A stretch of 64,000 nucleotides of DNA, taken from Sinorhizobium fredii (GTDB lineage Bacteria > Pseudomonadota > Alphaproteobacteria > Rhizobiales > Rhizobiaceae). The notes under the pieces were generated by a model. The model made no database searches. It saw nothing but the letters and a program-made list of their open reading frames with translations, and was not told the DNA's origin. Each line of letters opens with the position of its first letter. Position 1 is the first letter of the stretch. The stretch lies in NCBI RefSeq assembly GCF_002944405.1, contig NZ_CP024310.1:1240001-1304000 (forward strand), in the 5' to 3' direction. The position numbers and the translations under genes are program-made. Shown here in pieces: positions 42,537-51,651 of this stretch.

Positions 42537-44999
42537 ATGGCTGAAAGCACCCTTGAAAAACTCGTCATCATCGGCAACGGCATGGCGCCGGGCCGGATGC
42601 TGGAAGAGCTCTTCGAAAAGGCGCCCGGGCGCTATCAAGTGACGATCTTCAACGCCGAGCCGCGTGTCAATTACGACCGCATCATGCTCTCGCCGGTACT
42701 GTCCGGCGAGAAGGACTACGAAGAGATCATCATCCATGGCGACGGATGGTACATCAAGCACGGCATCACACTTTACAAGGGTCACAAGATCGTCGCGATC
42801 GACCGTTCCGCCAAGACCGTGACGTCGGATCACGGCGTCACCGAAAGCTACGACAAGTTGGTGATCGCCACCGGTTCGGTGCCCTTCATCATTCCAGTAC
42901 CGGGAAAAGACCTGCAAGGCGTCATCACCTATCGCGACCTCGATGACGTGCAGGCGATGCTGCTCGCCGCCCAGTCGCGCGAGAAGGCGGTGGTCATCGG
43001 CGGCGGTCTGCTCGGCCTCGAAGCGGCCGCCGGCCTCAAGGCCCGCGGTATGGAGGTCACCGTCCTCCACGTCATGCCGACGCTGATGGAACGCCAGCTC
43101 GATCCGGCCGCCGGCTATCTCTTGCAGAAGGCGGTCGAAGAGCGCGGCATCAAGGTCCTGACCAAGGCGAACACCAAGCGGATCATCGGCGAAACCAGGG
43201 TCGAGGGCATCGAGCTCGAGGACGGCCGGATCATTCCGGCAACGCTGGTCGTGATGGCCGTCGGCATCCGGCCGAATGCTGGCCTCGCCAAGGATGCGGG
43301 GCTTGCGGTCAACCGCGGCATCGTCGTCGACGCCGGTATGCAGACTTCCGACGGCGACATCATGGCGCTCGGCGAGTGCGCCGAAGTCGGTGGAATGGTT
43401 TACGGCCTCGTGGCGCCGCTCTATGAGATGGCGCGGGTTGCCGCCTCCCACCTCGCCGGGGACCGCAAGGCCGCCTTCGTCCACTCGGACACGCCGACCA
43501 AGCTCAAGGTGACCGGCATCAATCTCTATTCCGTCGGCGATTTCGCCGATGGCGATGGGCGCGAGGAGATCGTGCTTCGCGATGCCACCGCCGGCATCTA
43601 CAAGCGGCTGGTGCTCAAGGAGAACCGCATCATCGGTTCGGTTCTCTATGGCGACACCGCGGACGGCGCCTGGTTCAACGACCTGTTGAAGCGCGGCACC
43701 GATATCACCGAAATGCGCGACACATTGATCTTCGGCCAGGCCTACCAGGGAGGAGCCCCTCTGGACCCTACGGCGGCCGTTGCAGCCTTGCCGGATGATG
43801 CGGAAATCTGCGGCTGCAACGGCGTGTGCAAGGGCAAGATCGTTTCGACGATCACCGGCAAGGGCCTGACCTCGCTCGACGAGGTTCGCGCCCACACCAA
43901 GGCATCCGCCTCCTGCGGCTCCTGCACCGGACTTGTCGAGCAGTTGATGTCGCTCACGCTTGGCGAGAGCTACAACCCGGCCGCCGTGCAGCCGATGTGC
44001 AACTGCACCGAGCTCGGCCATGACGACGTGCGCCGGCTGATCAAGGCGAAGGGGTTGAAGACCATTCCGGCCGTCATGCAGGAGCTCGAGTGGAAGACAT
44101 CCTGCGGCTGCGCCAAATGTCGGCCGGCCCTCAACTACTACCTCGTCTGCGATTGGCCGGACGAATATGCCGACGACTACCAGTCGCGTTTCATCAATGA
44201 GCGCGTCCACGCTAATATCCAGAAGGACGGCACCTATTCGGTCGTGCCGCGCATGTGGGGCGGCGTCACCAGCTCCAACGAACTGCGCGCCATCGCCGAT
44301 GTAGTCGACAAGTTCAATGTCCCGCTGGTCAAGGTCACCGGCGGCCAGCGCATCGACCTGCTGGGCATCGAGAAGGAGGACCTGCCGGCCGTCTGGGCCG
44401 ATCTCGGCAAGGCGGGCTTCGTCTCCGGCCAGGCCTATGCCAAGGGCTTGCGCACGGTGAAGACCTGCGTCGGCTCGCAATGGTGTCGCTTCGGCACCCA
44501 GGATTCGACCGGCCTCGGGATCCGCATCGAAAAGTTCATGTGGGGCTCGTGGACACCGGCCAAGCTGAAGATGGCTGTCTCCGGCTGCCCGCGCAACTGC
44601 GCCGAGGCGACCTGCAAGGACATCGGAGTCATCTGCGTCGACTCCGGCTTCGAAATCCACTTTGCCGGTGCCGCCGGTCTCGACATCAAGGGCACCGAGG
44701 TTCTGGGGCTCGTCAAGACCGAAGACGAGGCGCTCGAGCATATCGTCGCGCTGACGCAGATGTACCGCGAACAGGCCCGTTACCTGGAGCGCATCTACAA
44801 GTGGGCAAAGCGCATCGGCCTCGACGAAATCCGCCGGCAGATCATGGACGATGCGGAGAAGCGCAAGGGCTACTACGACCGCTTTGTCTTCAGCCAGAAA
44901 TTTGCACAGGTCGATCCCTGGTCGGAACGGGTCTCCGGCAAGGACAAGCACGAGTTCCGGCCGATGGCGACGGTCGGGTTCAACCAGGCAGCGGAATGA
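42537..44999 (+). CDS. nirB: Assimilatory nitrite reductase [NAD(P)H] large subunit
   Basis: 820 residues. FAD and NADH Rossmann domains in the first half (VIIGNGMAPGRML, KAVVIGGGLLGLEAAAGLKA). A BFD-like [2Fe-2S] region follows with CGCNGVCKGKI and SCGSCTGLVEQLM. The C-terminal siroheme/[4Fe-4S] domains hold TCVGSQWCRFG (Cys-x5-Cys) and SGCPRNCAEATCKD (Cys-x3-Cys). It reduces nitrite to ammonium in the cytoplasm with NirD and siroheme. It starts the nirB-nirD-nitrate reductase-cysG operon. Confidence 0.95.
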   Translation: MAESTLEKLVIIGNGMAPGRMLEELFEKAPGRYQVTIFNAEPRVNYDRIMLSPVLSGEKDYEEIIIHGDGWYIKHGITLYKGHKIVAIDRSAKTVTSDHGVTESYDKLVIATGSVPFIIPVPGKDLQGVITYRDLDDVQAMLLAAQSREKAVVIGGGLLGLEAAAGLKARGMEVTVLHVMPTLMERQLDPAAGYLLQKAVEERGIKVLTKANTKRIIGETRVEGIELEDGRIIPATLVVMAVGIRPNAGLAKDAGLAVNRGIVVDAGMQTSDGDIMALGECAEVGGMVYGLVAPLYEMARVAASHLAGDRKAAFVHSDTPTKLKVTGINLYSVGDFADGDGREEIVLRDATAGIYKRLVLKENRIIGSVLYGDTADGAWFNDLLKRGTDITEMRDTLIFGQAYQGGAPLDPTAAVAALPDDAEICGCNGVCKGKIVSTITGKGLTSLDEVRAHTKASASCGSCTGLVEQLMSLTLGESYNPAAVQPMCNCTELGHDDVRRLIKAKGLKTIPAVMQELEWKTSCGCAKCRPALNYYLVCDWPDEYADDYQSRFINERVHANIQKDGTYSVVPRMWGGVTSSNELRAIADVVDKFNVPLVKVTGGQRIDLLGIEKEDLPAVWADLGKAGFVSGQAYAKGLRTVKTCVGSQWCRFGTQDSTGLGIRIEKFMWGSWTPAKLKMAVSGCPRNCAEATCKDIGVICVDSGFEIHFAGAAGLDIKGTEVLGLVKTEDEALEHIVALTQMYREQARYLERIYKWAKRIGLDEIRRQIMDDAEKRKGYYDRFVFSQKFAQVDPWSERVSGKDKHEFRPMATVGFNQAAE

Positions 45000-45009
45000 G
45001 GTGAGGACA

Positions 45010-45342
45010 ATGAACTGGATAGCTATTGGCGACATCAGCGACATTCCGCTTCGCGGCGCCCGTTGCGTCAAGACGCCGATCGGCAAGATCGCTGTCTTCC
45101 GGACCGCCGAGAACGAGGTCTTTGCGATCGAGGATCACTGCCCCCACAAGGGCGGCCCGCTCAGCCAGGGCATCGTCCATGGCAACGCGGTCACCTGCCC
45201 GCTGCACAACTGGGTGATTTCGCTGGAGACCGGCAAGGCGCTCGGCGCCGACGAAGGCGCGGTGCGCACCATACCGGTCAGGAATGACAATGGCGCGCTC
45301 TCCATCGCGCTCGAGAACCTGGCACTGGCAGCGGCGGAGTAG
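45010..45342 (+). CDS. nirD: Nitrite reductase small subunit, Rieske type
   Basis: 110 residues from the ATG at 45010. Both Rieske ligand boxes are intact: CPHKGG (Cys-x-His) and CPLHNW (Cys-x2-His), so it probably binds a [2Fe-2S] cluster, unlike some NirD proteins that lost the ligands. It partners NirB encoded ten bases upstream. The nitrate reductase gene starts three bases after the stop codon begins. Confidence 0.94.
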   Translation: MNWIAIGDISDIPLRGARCVKTPIGKIAVFRTAENEVFAIEDHCPHKGGPLSQGIVHGNAVTCPLHNWVISLETGKALGADEGAVRTIPVRNDNGALSIALENLALAAAE

Positions 45343-45344
45343 GC

Positions 45345-48002
45345 ATGGCGTGCGAGGTCAAGACCACCTGTCCCTATTGCGGCGTCGGCTGCGGCGTCAT
45401 CGCCCGCGTGGGCGAGGACGGTGCGGTCAGCGTCAAGGGCGATCCCGAGCACCCGGCCAATTTCGGCCGGCTCTGCTCGAAGGGATTGGCGCTGGCCGAA
45501 ACTCTCGATCTCGACGGTCGCCTGCTCCATCCGGAAGTCGGCGGCCGCCGGGCTGGCTGGGACGAAGCGCTTGACCTCGTCGCCGAACGGTTTTCCCAAA
45601 GCATCGCCGAACACGGGCCGGATTCGGTGGCCTTTTATGTCTCGGGGCAATTGCTGACCGAGGACTACTACCTCGCCAACAAGCTGATGAAGGGCTTCAT
45701 CGGCTCGGCCAATATCGACACCAATTCGCGCCTCTGCATGTCCTCTTCGGTCGCCGGCCACCGGCGCGCCTTCGGCGCCGATACGGTACCGGGCACCTAT
45801 GAAGACATCGAGCTTGCCGACCTCGTCATCCTGACGGGCTCCAACATGGCCTGGTGCCATCCGGTCCTCTACCAGCGCCTTTCGGCAGCGAAGGCCAACC
45901 GCCCGAAAATGAAGGTCGTGGTCATCGACCCGCGTCGGACGATGACGGCCGACATCGCCGACATGCATCTGGCGATCGCGCCCGACGGCGACACGGCGCT
46001 CTTCAACGGGCTGCTTGCGCATCTGGCAGAGAGCGGCGCCATCGATCGGGACTATGTGTCCGCCCACACGCAAGGCTTCGCCGAGGCCCTTCAGGCCGCG
46101 TCGGCACTCGATCTCCCTGCGCTGTCGGCGGCGACGGGCCTCACGCCCAAGCAGTTGCGCGACTTTTTCCGGCTGTTCGAAACGACGGAGAGGGTCGTCA
46201 CCTGCTACAGCCAGGGCGTCAACCAGTCCTCCGCCGGGACCGACAAGGTGAACGCCATCCTCAACTGCCATCTGGCGACCGGCCGCATCGGCCGCCCTGG
46301 CATGGGCCCCTTCTCGCTGACCGGCCAGCCGAATGCGATGGGCGGCCGCGAAGTCGGCGGACTGGCGAACATGCTTGCTGCCCATTTGGATATCGACAAG
46401 GCGGTTGACCGCGATCTGGTGCGCCGCTTCTGGGGAGCGCCGAGCATCGCCGCGAAGCAGGGCCTCAAGGCGGTGGACATGTTCCGCGCCGTTGCCGATG
46501 GCAGGATCAAGGCGCTGTGGATCATGGCTACGAATCCGGTCGTTTCCATGCCCGACGCCGACGCCGTCGAGGCGGCGATCAAGGCCTGTCCCTTCGTCGT
46601 CGTCTCGGAGATGCAGCGGCAGACCGATACGGCCCGCCACGCCCAGGTCCTGCTCCCCTCGCTCGGCTGGGGCGAGAAGGACGGCACGGTGACCAATTCC
46701 GAGCGGCGCATCTCGCGCCAGCGCGCCTTTCTTCCGGTACCGGGCGAAGCGCGGGCCGACTGGTGGCAACTCGCCGAGGTCGCGCGGCGGATGGGCTTTG
46801 ACGAGGCCTTCAGCCATTCGTCGCAATCCGAGATCTTCGCCGAGCACGCCGCACTTTCCGGCTTCGAAAACGATGGGCGCCGCGATTTCGACATCAGCGC
46901 CCACGCGGCGATCGACCGGGCGACCTATGACGAGCTCAGGCCCTTCCAATGGCCGCAGCCGAAAGGAAGCGCGCCTCAGGTCAAGCGCTTCTTCGCCAAG
47001 GGCGGCTTCTATCATCCGGATGGCCGCGCCCGCTTCATCGCCGTTCAGGCGCCGCAGGCGCGCCGCGCCAACGAGGCCTTCCCTTCGACCCTCAACACCG
47101 GCCGGGTGCGCGACCACTGGCACACGATGACCCGTACCGGCAAGAGCGCCCGGCTATCGAGCCATCTCGCCGAGCCCTTCGTGGAAATTCATCCGCGCGA
47201 CGCGCAGAAGGCCGGCGTCTCCGTCGCCGACCTCGTCATGCTCGAAAGCCGGCATGGCACGGCGATCGTGCGGGCGCTCGTCACCGAACGGCAGGCCGAA
47301 GGCAATCTCTTCGTGCCGATGCACTGGAACGATCAGTTCGCCTCGAAGGCGCGGATCGACGCTCTGGTCCCGCCGGTCACCGACCCGGTCTCGGGCCAAC
47401 CTGCCTCGAAGAACGTCGCTGTTCGGGCGAAGCGTTTCGCCGCAAAAGCCTACGGCTTCGCCGTTTCGGCCGAAAAGCCTGAGCAGTTCGACGCGGCCTA
47501 CTGGGCGATCGCCAAGGCCGAGGGCGGATGGCGCATGGAACTCGCCTTCACCGGCGCGGACGGCGATTGGATAGGCTGGTGCCGGCAGGCCTTCTCCATT
47601 CCCGCCGATATCGACCCGATCGGCTATACGGACCGGACCTCGGGAGAACTCCGCCTTGCCTTCTTCGACGGCGACAGGCTGCTTGCCGCGCTCTTCCTCT
47701 CGCCCCGGCCGGTTGCGGTGGCGCGAAACTGGGCGGTTTCGCAGCTTGGCGTTTCGCACGCCAATCTCAGCAAGCGCTTCGCCATGGCCGCCGGCCGCCC
47801 CGGTGCCGACAAGCCCGACCCGGGCGCAACCGTCTGTTCCTGCTTCAGCGTCGGCGTCAACCAGATCACCGCCGCGATCCGCGGAGGCTGTCACAGCGTC
47901 GAAGCCATTGGCGAGAAGACCAGCGCCGGAACCAATTGCGGTTCCTGCCGCTCCGAAATCAGGGGGATCATCAATGCATGCCTTGCCGCCGCTGCCGAGT
48001 GA
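45345..48002 (+). CDS. nasA: Assimilatory nitrate reductase, molybdopterin catalytic subunit
   Basis: 885 residues. An N-terminal [4Fe-4S] site (CPYCGVGCGVIA and a later CSKG), molybdopterin oxidoreductase domains (SSSVAGHRRAFGADTVPGTY, CYSQGVNQSSAGTDKVNAIL, TGQPNAMGGREVGGLANML) and a molydopterin-dinucleotide-binding domain (RVRDHWHTMTRTGK). The C-terminal 60 residues form a BFD-like [2Fe-2S] domain with CSCFSVGVNQ and NCGSCRSEI. It reduces nitrate to nitrite in the cytoplasm; there is no Tat signal. The gene overlaps cysG by 29 bases. Confidence 0.94.
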   Translation: MACEVKTTCPYCGVGCGVIARVGEDGAVSVKGDPEHPANFGRLCSKGLALAETLDLDGRLLHPEVGGRRAGWDEALDLVAERFSQSIAEHGPDSVAFYVSGQLLTEDYYLANKLMKGFIGSANIDTNSRLCMSSSVAGHRRAFGADTVPGTYEDIELADLVILTGSNMAWCHPVLYQRLSAAKANRPKMKVVVIDPRRTMTADIADMHLAIAPDGDTALFNGLLAHLAESGAIDRDYVSAHTQGFAEALQAASALDLPALSAATGLTPKQLRDFFRLFETTERVVTCYSQGVNQSSAGTDKVNAILNCHLATGRIGRPGMGPFSLTGQPNAMGGREVGGLANMLAAHLDIDKAVDRDLVRRFWGAPSIAAKQGLKAVDMFRAVADGRIKALWIMATNPVVSMPDADAVEAAIKACPFVVVSEMQRQTDTARHAQVLLPSLGWGEKDGTVTNSERRISRQRAFLPVPGEARADWWQLAEVARRMGFDEAFSHSSQSEIFAEHAALSGFENDGRRDFDISAHAAIDRATYDELRPFQWPQPKGSAPQVKRFFAKGGFYHPDGRARFIAVQAPQARRANEAFPSTLNTGRVRDHWHTMTRTGKSARLSSHLAEPFVEIHPRDAQKAGVSVADLVMLESRHGTAIVRALVTERQAEGNLFVPMHWNDQFASKARIDALVPPVTDPVSGQPASKNVAVRAKRFAAKAYGFAVSAEKPEQFDAAYWAIAKAEGGWRMELAFTGADGDWIGWCRQAFSIPADIDPIGYTDRTSGELRLAFFDGDRLLAALFLSPRPVAVARNWAVSQLGVSHANLSKRFAMAAGRPGADKPDPGATVCSCFSVGVNQITAAIRGGCHSVEAIGEKTSAGTNCGSCRSEIRGIINACLAAAAE

Positions 48003-49140
48003 TCGCGCCTCGAAGCCGCAGCGTGTCGCGGCACTGGCGACGCTGCCGCTCTTCTGGACGCTGAAAGGCAAGCGTGTCGTCGTCGCCGGCGGCAGCGACG
48101 GCGCCGCCTGGAAGACCGAACTGCTTGCCGCCTGCGGCGCCGAGGTGCACGTCTACGCATCGCATGCGGACCTCGGCGACGGCTTCCACGACCTGCTCGG
48201 CCGCGGCGCCGCCGATCGGGACGGCTCCTTCGTGCACCATGATCAGACCTGGCATGACGGGATCTTCGGCGATGCCGCGCTGGCGATCGGCGACTGTGAA
48301 GACGACGAGGAGGCCGAAGCCTTCTTCAATGCGGCCCGTGCCGCCGGTGTGCCCGTCAACGTCATTGACAAGCCGCAATTCTGCCAGTTCCAGTTCGGGT
48401 CGATCGTCAATCGATCGCCCGTTGTCGTGGCAATCTCGACCGACGGAGCAGCGCCGATCCTGGCGCAGGCGATCCGCCGCCGTATCGAGACGCTGCTGCC
48501 GCCGGCGATGAAGCGTTGGGCCGGCGTGGCCCAGGCGATCCGCGAACGGGTGAATGCCCGCCTGCAGCCGGGCGCTCAGCGCCGCACGTTCTGGGAGCGC
48601 TTTGTCGATCGGGCTTTCATCGAAACACCGGAGGAGGGTGTGGAGACGCGGCTGATGGCGGAGGTGGATCGTTTGGCGACGCCCCGCCGCGCCGTTGGCC
48701 GCGTCACCATCGTCGGCGCCGGACCGGGCGACGCGGAGCTCTTGACGCTGAAGGCGGTCCGCGCCCTGCAGGCCGCCGACGTCATCCTCTACGACGAACG
48801 GATCTCCAACGACGTGCTGGAACTCGCTCGGCGCGAGGCCAGGCGCATCCTTGTCAACCAGCGAAGCCGGGATACGGGCGCCGGAGATGGAAGCAACGCG
48901 ATTGCCGCTCTCGCGAGAGCCGGAAAACGCGTCGTGCAGCTCCAGGCGGGCGATCCGGCAAGCGATGCCGAAACGCGGGAGGCGGCCGCATGGCTCGGCC
49001 AACGCGGCATCCCGGTAGAGATCGTCCCCGGCGTCGCCGATCGCCGTCGCGGCGCCTGGGAGAACGGCGATGCGCAGGCGCTCGTCGTCGCGGGCATGGC
49101 CGAGCAGGCGCACGAGCGGCTCCGGGTCGCCGGCCATTAG
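47974..49140 (+). CDS. cysG: CysG-like siroheme synthase with shortened methyltransferase half
   Basis: 388 residues from the ATG at 47974, 29 bases inside the nitrate reductase gene. The N-terminal half is the precorrin-2 dehydrogenase/ferrochelatase module (LKGKRVVVAGGSDGAAWKTE, then VPVNVIDKPQFCQFQFGSIV and VVVAISTDGAAPILAQAIRR). The C-terminal half starts as a SUMT (VGRVTIVGAGPGDAELLTLK, ADVILYDERIS) but has only about 150 residues where about 240 are usual. The usual RLKGGDPFVFGRG loop is replaced by QLQAGDPASDAETRE, and the frame ends after EIVPGVA. SAM-dependent methylation is therefore doubtful. It supplies siroheme for NirB. Confidence 0.85.
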   Translation: MHALPPLPSDRASKPQRVAALATLPLFWTLKGKRVVVAGGSDGAAWKTELLAACGAEVHVYASHADLGDGFHDLLGRGAADRDGSFVHHDQTWHDGIFGDAALAIGDCEDDEEAEAFFNAARAAGVPVNVIDKPQFCQFQFGSIVNRSPVVVAISTDGAAPILAQAIRRRIETLLPPAMKRWAGVAQAIRERVNARLQPGAQRRTFWERFVDRAFIETPEEGVETRLMAEVDRLATPRRAVGRVTIVGAGPGDAELLTLKAVRALQAADVILYDERISNDVLELARREARRILVNQRSRDTGAGDGSNAIAALARAGKRVVQLQAGDPASDAETREAAAWLGQRGIPVEIVPGVADRRRGAWENGDAQALVVAGMAEQAHERLRVAGH

Positions 49141-49148
49141 ATGGCATG

Positions 49149-49613
49149 CTAGCGGCGGTTATGGCGGTCTTCCAAACGATCGATGAATGCCGTTTGAGCG
49201 GCGTTTATCTTTGCCCGCGCCTCCTCGAGCGTGAACCATTCCGCCCGATCAACTTCGGGGAAGGATTGCATGCGCCCGCTTCCAGGCGGCCACTCTATCT
49301 CGAACAGGTTGCTGCGAATGCTGGCGATGTCGAACTCGCTTTCGCCCGCGAAGGCGGTGATCAGCTTGCCGCTTTTCAGGCGCGCCTCGCCGAGCGGCTC
49401 CAACGGCCCCGTGACGGCGATGCCGGTCTCCTCGAGGAACTCGCGGCGCGCCGCCGCTTCCGGCTCTTCGCCCCCCTAGTATTCGCCTTTCGGGATCGAC
49501 CAGGCCCCGAGATCCCGGTTGCTCCAGAAGGGGCCGCCGGGATGAACGAGCAGGACGAGAAGCGCACCGGCTTCGTATCTGTAGAGCAGGATGCCTGCGC
49601 TTTTCTTCGGCAT
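49149..49613 (-). pseudogene. Nudix hydrolase gene interrupted by an in-frame TAG
   Basis: The start ATG at 49613 has a perfect GGAGG upstream and the frame reads MPKKSAGILLYRYEAG then WSIPKGEY. Codon 46 (49476-49478) is TAG, and the same frame resumes as GGEEPEAAARREFLEETGI down to 49149. The stop sits inside the Nudix box (G-x5-E-x7-REFLEETGI), so the first piece lacks the catalytic glutamates. All other parts of the family are in place and in frame, so this is a recent single-codon lesion. A sequencing error is the main alternative. Confidence 0.85.
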
Positions 49614-49719
49614 GTGCGATCCTCCGATCGATAGTCCGGCGCCCGTTCGGCCTCAGCGGCCGGGGCAGGATACATCGTAGCGGCGGCTTCGGACGAATGT
49701 CCGTCGCGCGCACAGAGTT

Positions 49720-50173
49720 TCAGCCCCGGTCATCTGCCGCGGCGGCACGTCCGGTCATCTCGTCGATGCCGATGCAATAGAAGAGATGCGGCGAAGCGCC
49801 GAGCATCTTCTGCGGCGTCGGCTTCAATCCTCCGGGTTCCCACCAGTTGACGTGCTTCTCCAGAAGAGACCAGGCGTGCATGCGTTCGCGTGCCATTGTG
49901 GCGTTTCCGGAAGCTACCGATACTGGCCATAGAGGAGCACGCTCTTCCAGCCCTGCGCGCCTATAAACACGTCGATCTGCAGACATGCGGATTGACGCGC
50001 ATCCACTCGATCTTCCGGCCCGGCATGGAGAAGCTGTAGAGGCGCCGGCCGGCATAGGCATAATGGATCGGAACGACATAGGGCCGGTCGTCCTTTGAAC
50101 AGGCGAGCCTGGCGAGCCGCCCCGACGTCACGACAGCGATGCACTCCGCTTCACTCATTTCCCTGATGAACAT
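49720..50173 (-). pseudogene. Pyridoxamine-5'-phosphate-oxidase-like flavin-binding protein, frameshifted
   Basis: The N-terminal part from the ATG near 50173 (GTG at 50185 possible) reads AVVTSGRLARLACSKDDRPY and VVPIHYAYAGRRLYSFSMPG, typical of the PNPOx-like family, then breaks after VNPHVC near 49980. The next piece in another frame reads LQIDVFIGAQGWKSVLLYGQ and meets a TAG near 49915. The third piece, in the third frame, reads ARERMHAWSLLEKHVNWWEP and runs to 49720. Two shifts and one stop make this a decayed gene. It lies beside the broken Nudix gene. Confidence 0.8.
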
Positions 50174-50462
50174 GATGTGAGTCACTTCATCAAGCGATCT
50201 AAATGCTTTAGTCTATGGCCGAAGCGCAGACCCGCCTTGACCGGCGTCAAGACGGATGGGTGCCGCGGCGGCGGCCCTGCGCTTCCAAATTGATGCGGAT
50301 CAACGAATGTGGGGACTGGCCGCCCTAGCTTGGTAGCCAAAGGAGACCGCCAATCCGGGTCGTAGAGGGCGCCGTCACGTCTTCCACGACGCCGATGGTC
50401 CTGCTCAATGAGTTTTGTGTGCCGCTGATACAGCGAGATGCTGCAGAAGAGGAGGCTCTGCG
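50174..50462. other. Intergenic region between the pseudogene and the phasin-like gene
   Basis: About 290 bases. Open frames here are short and none has a ribosome site or recognisable product. The last 50 bases should contain the promoter and leader of the gene at 50463. Confidence 0.4.
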
Positions 50463-50852
50463 ATGTCGAAGACAATATCCGACCCTCTTGCATCAGAGAC
50501 ATGGCCACGATGGCCGGTAGGCCCTGAAGGTCGATCGCTGATGCTTTCGATGGCCCGTTTCCAGGCGGACTTCTTGCAGACCGCCTTGCGGGGTCAGATC
50601 GAGGCGCTCACCTTCATGCAGAGCCGCAGCGAGCAGCATCTGCAGCTCTGGGAGGAGCTGCTCGCGTCGGACTACGCGCGCGACGGCTTCGATCTCTACT
50701 GCGCCTTCTGGCGCAACGCCTTTCAGGACTATTCCGACGAGACGGAGCGGTTCACCCGAATGGGGGCAGAGCTCGCCACCCAGGCGGCAAAGCGCGTCAG
50801 CGAGGAGCAGGAAGAACTGACCGAGAAAGTGGCGCGGCAGATGGTGATGTGA
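50463..50852 (+). CDS. Phasin-like helical protein
   Basis: 129 residues from the ATG at 50463, with GAGGAGG upstream. It is nearly all helix: MARFQADFLQTALRGQIEAL, SRSEQHLQLWEELLASDY, FWRNAFQDYSDETERFTRMG and ATQAAKRVSEEQEELTEK with heptad-like spacing. This resembles phasin_2-type granule-associated proteins, which coat polyhydroxyalkanoate granules. The match is by general pattern only, and no PHA gene is nearby. It converges on the slipin gene. Confidence 0.55.
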   Translation: MSKTISDPLASETWPRWPVGPEGRSLMLSMARFQADFLQTALRGQIEALTFMQSRSEQHLQLWEELLASDYARDGFDLYCAFWRNAFQDYSDETERFTRMGAELATQAAKRVSEEQEELTEKVARQMVM

Positions 50853-50877
50853 CGCGCCGGGGGCCTCGCCGGCGCTG

Positions 50878-51651
50878 CTATTCCGAGGAGCGTCCGGTCT
50901 TGGCCGAGAGGATTTCGGCGATTTCCATCGGGAACGGGAAGATGATCGTCGAGTTCTTCTCGCCGGCAATGACATTGAGCGTGCTGAGATAGCGAAGCTG
51001 CATGGCCTGCGGCTGGCGGGCGAGGATCTGCGCCGCTTCGAGCAGTTTCGCCGCCGCCTGCTGCTCGCCCTCGGCATTGATGACTTTGGCGCGCCGCTCG
51101 CGTTCGGCTTCCGCCTGGCGGGCGATTGCGCGGATCATCGATTCATTGATGTCAACATGTTTGATCTCGACGGTCGCGACCTTGATGCCCCAGGCATCGG
51201 TCTGCACGTCGAGAATCTTCTGGATATCGTCGTTCAGCCGGTCGCGCTCCGCCAGCATCTCGTCGAGATCATGCTTGCCGAGCACCGACCGCAAGGTCGT
51301 CTGGGCGAGCTGGCTCGTCGCCGCCATGAAATCCTCGACCTGGATCGTCGATTTCTCCGCATCAATCACGCGGAAATAAATGACCGCGCTGACGCGGACT
51401 GAGACGTTGTCGTGCGAGATGACGTCCTGGCTCGGCACGTCGAGCACGCGCGTGCGGAGGTCGACGCGCACCATCTGCTGCACGTAAGGAAGGAGCAGGA
51501 TGAGGCCCGGTCCCTTGACGCCAGTGAAGCGGCCGAGCGTGAAGACGACGCCGCGTTCGTATTCCCGGAGGATCCGGATCGCGTAGGCAATGACGATCAG
51601 CAGGGCAAACAGCGCCGCGGCGAGCGGGACGAGACTTCCTATGAAGGGCAT
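50878..51651 (-). CDS. Slipin/stomatin-like SPFH membrane protein
   Basis: 257 residues from the ATG at 51651. An N-terminal membrane anchor ([19 protein letters not shown]) is followed by the SPFH/Band 7 domain: [59 protein letters not shown]. It forms membrane-bound oligomers. Its ATG shares one base with the stop of the NfeD gene (TGATG). The slipin-NfeD pair is a conserved partnership, with the protease encoded upstream. Confidence 0.93.
   Translation of the reverse strand: MPFIGSLVPLAAALFALLIVIAYAIRILREYERGVVFTLGRFTGVKGPGLILLLPYVQQMVRVDLRTRVLDVPSQDVISHDNVSVRVSAVIYFRVIDAEKSTIQVEDFMAATSQLAQTTLRSVLGKHDLDEMLAERDRLNDDIQKILDVQTDAWGIKVATVEIKHVDINESMIRAIARQAEAERERRAKVINAEGEQQAAAKLLEAAQILARQPQAMQLRYLSTLNVIAGEKNSTIIFPFPMEIAEILSAKTGRSSE

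Noticed and set aside
42450..45086. 878-codon open frame on the minus strand opposite nirB
   Set aside because: Antisense shadow of nirB, with low-complexity His/Asp/Arg-rich product and no ribosome site.
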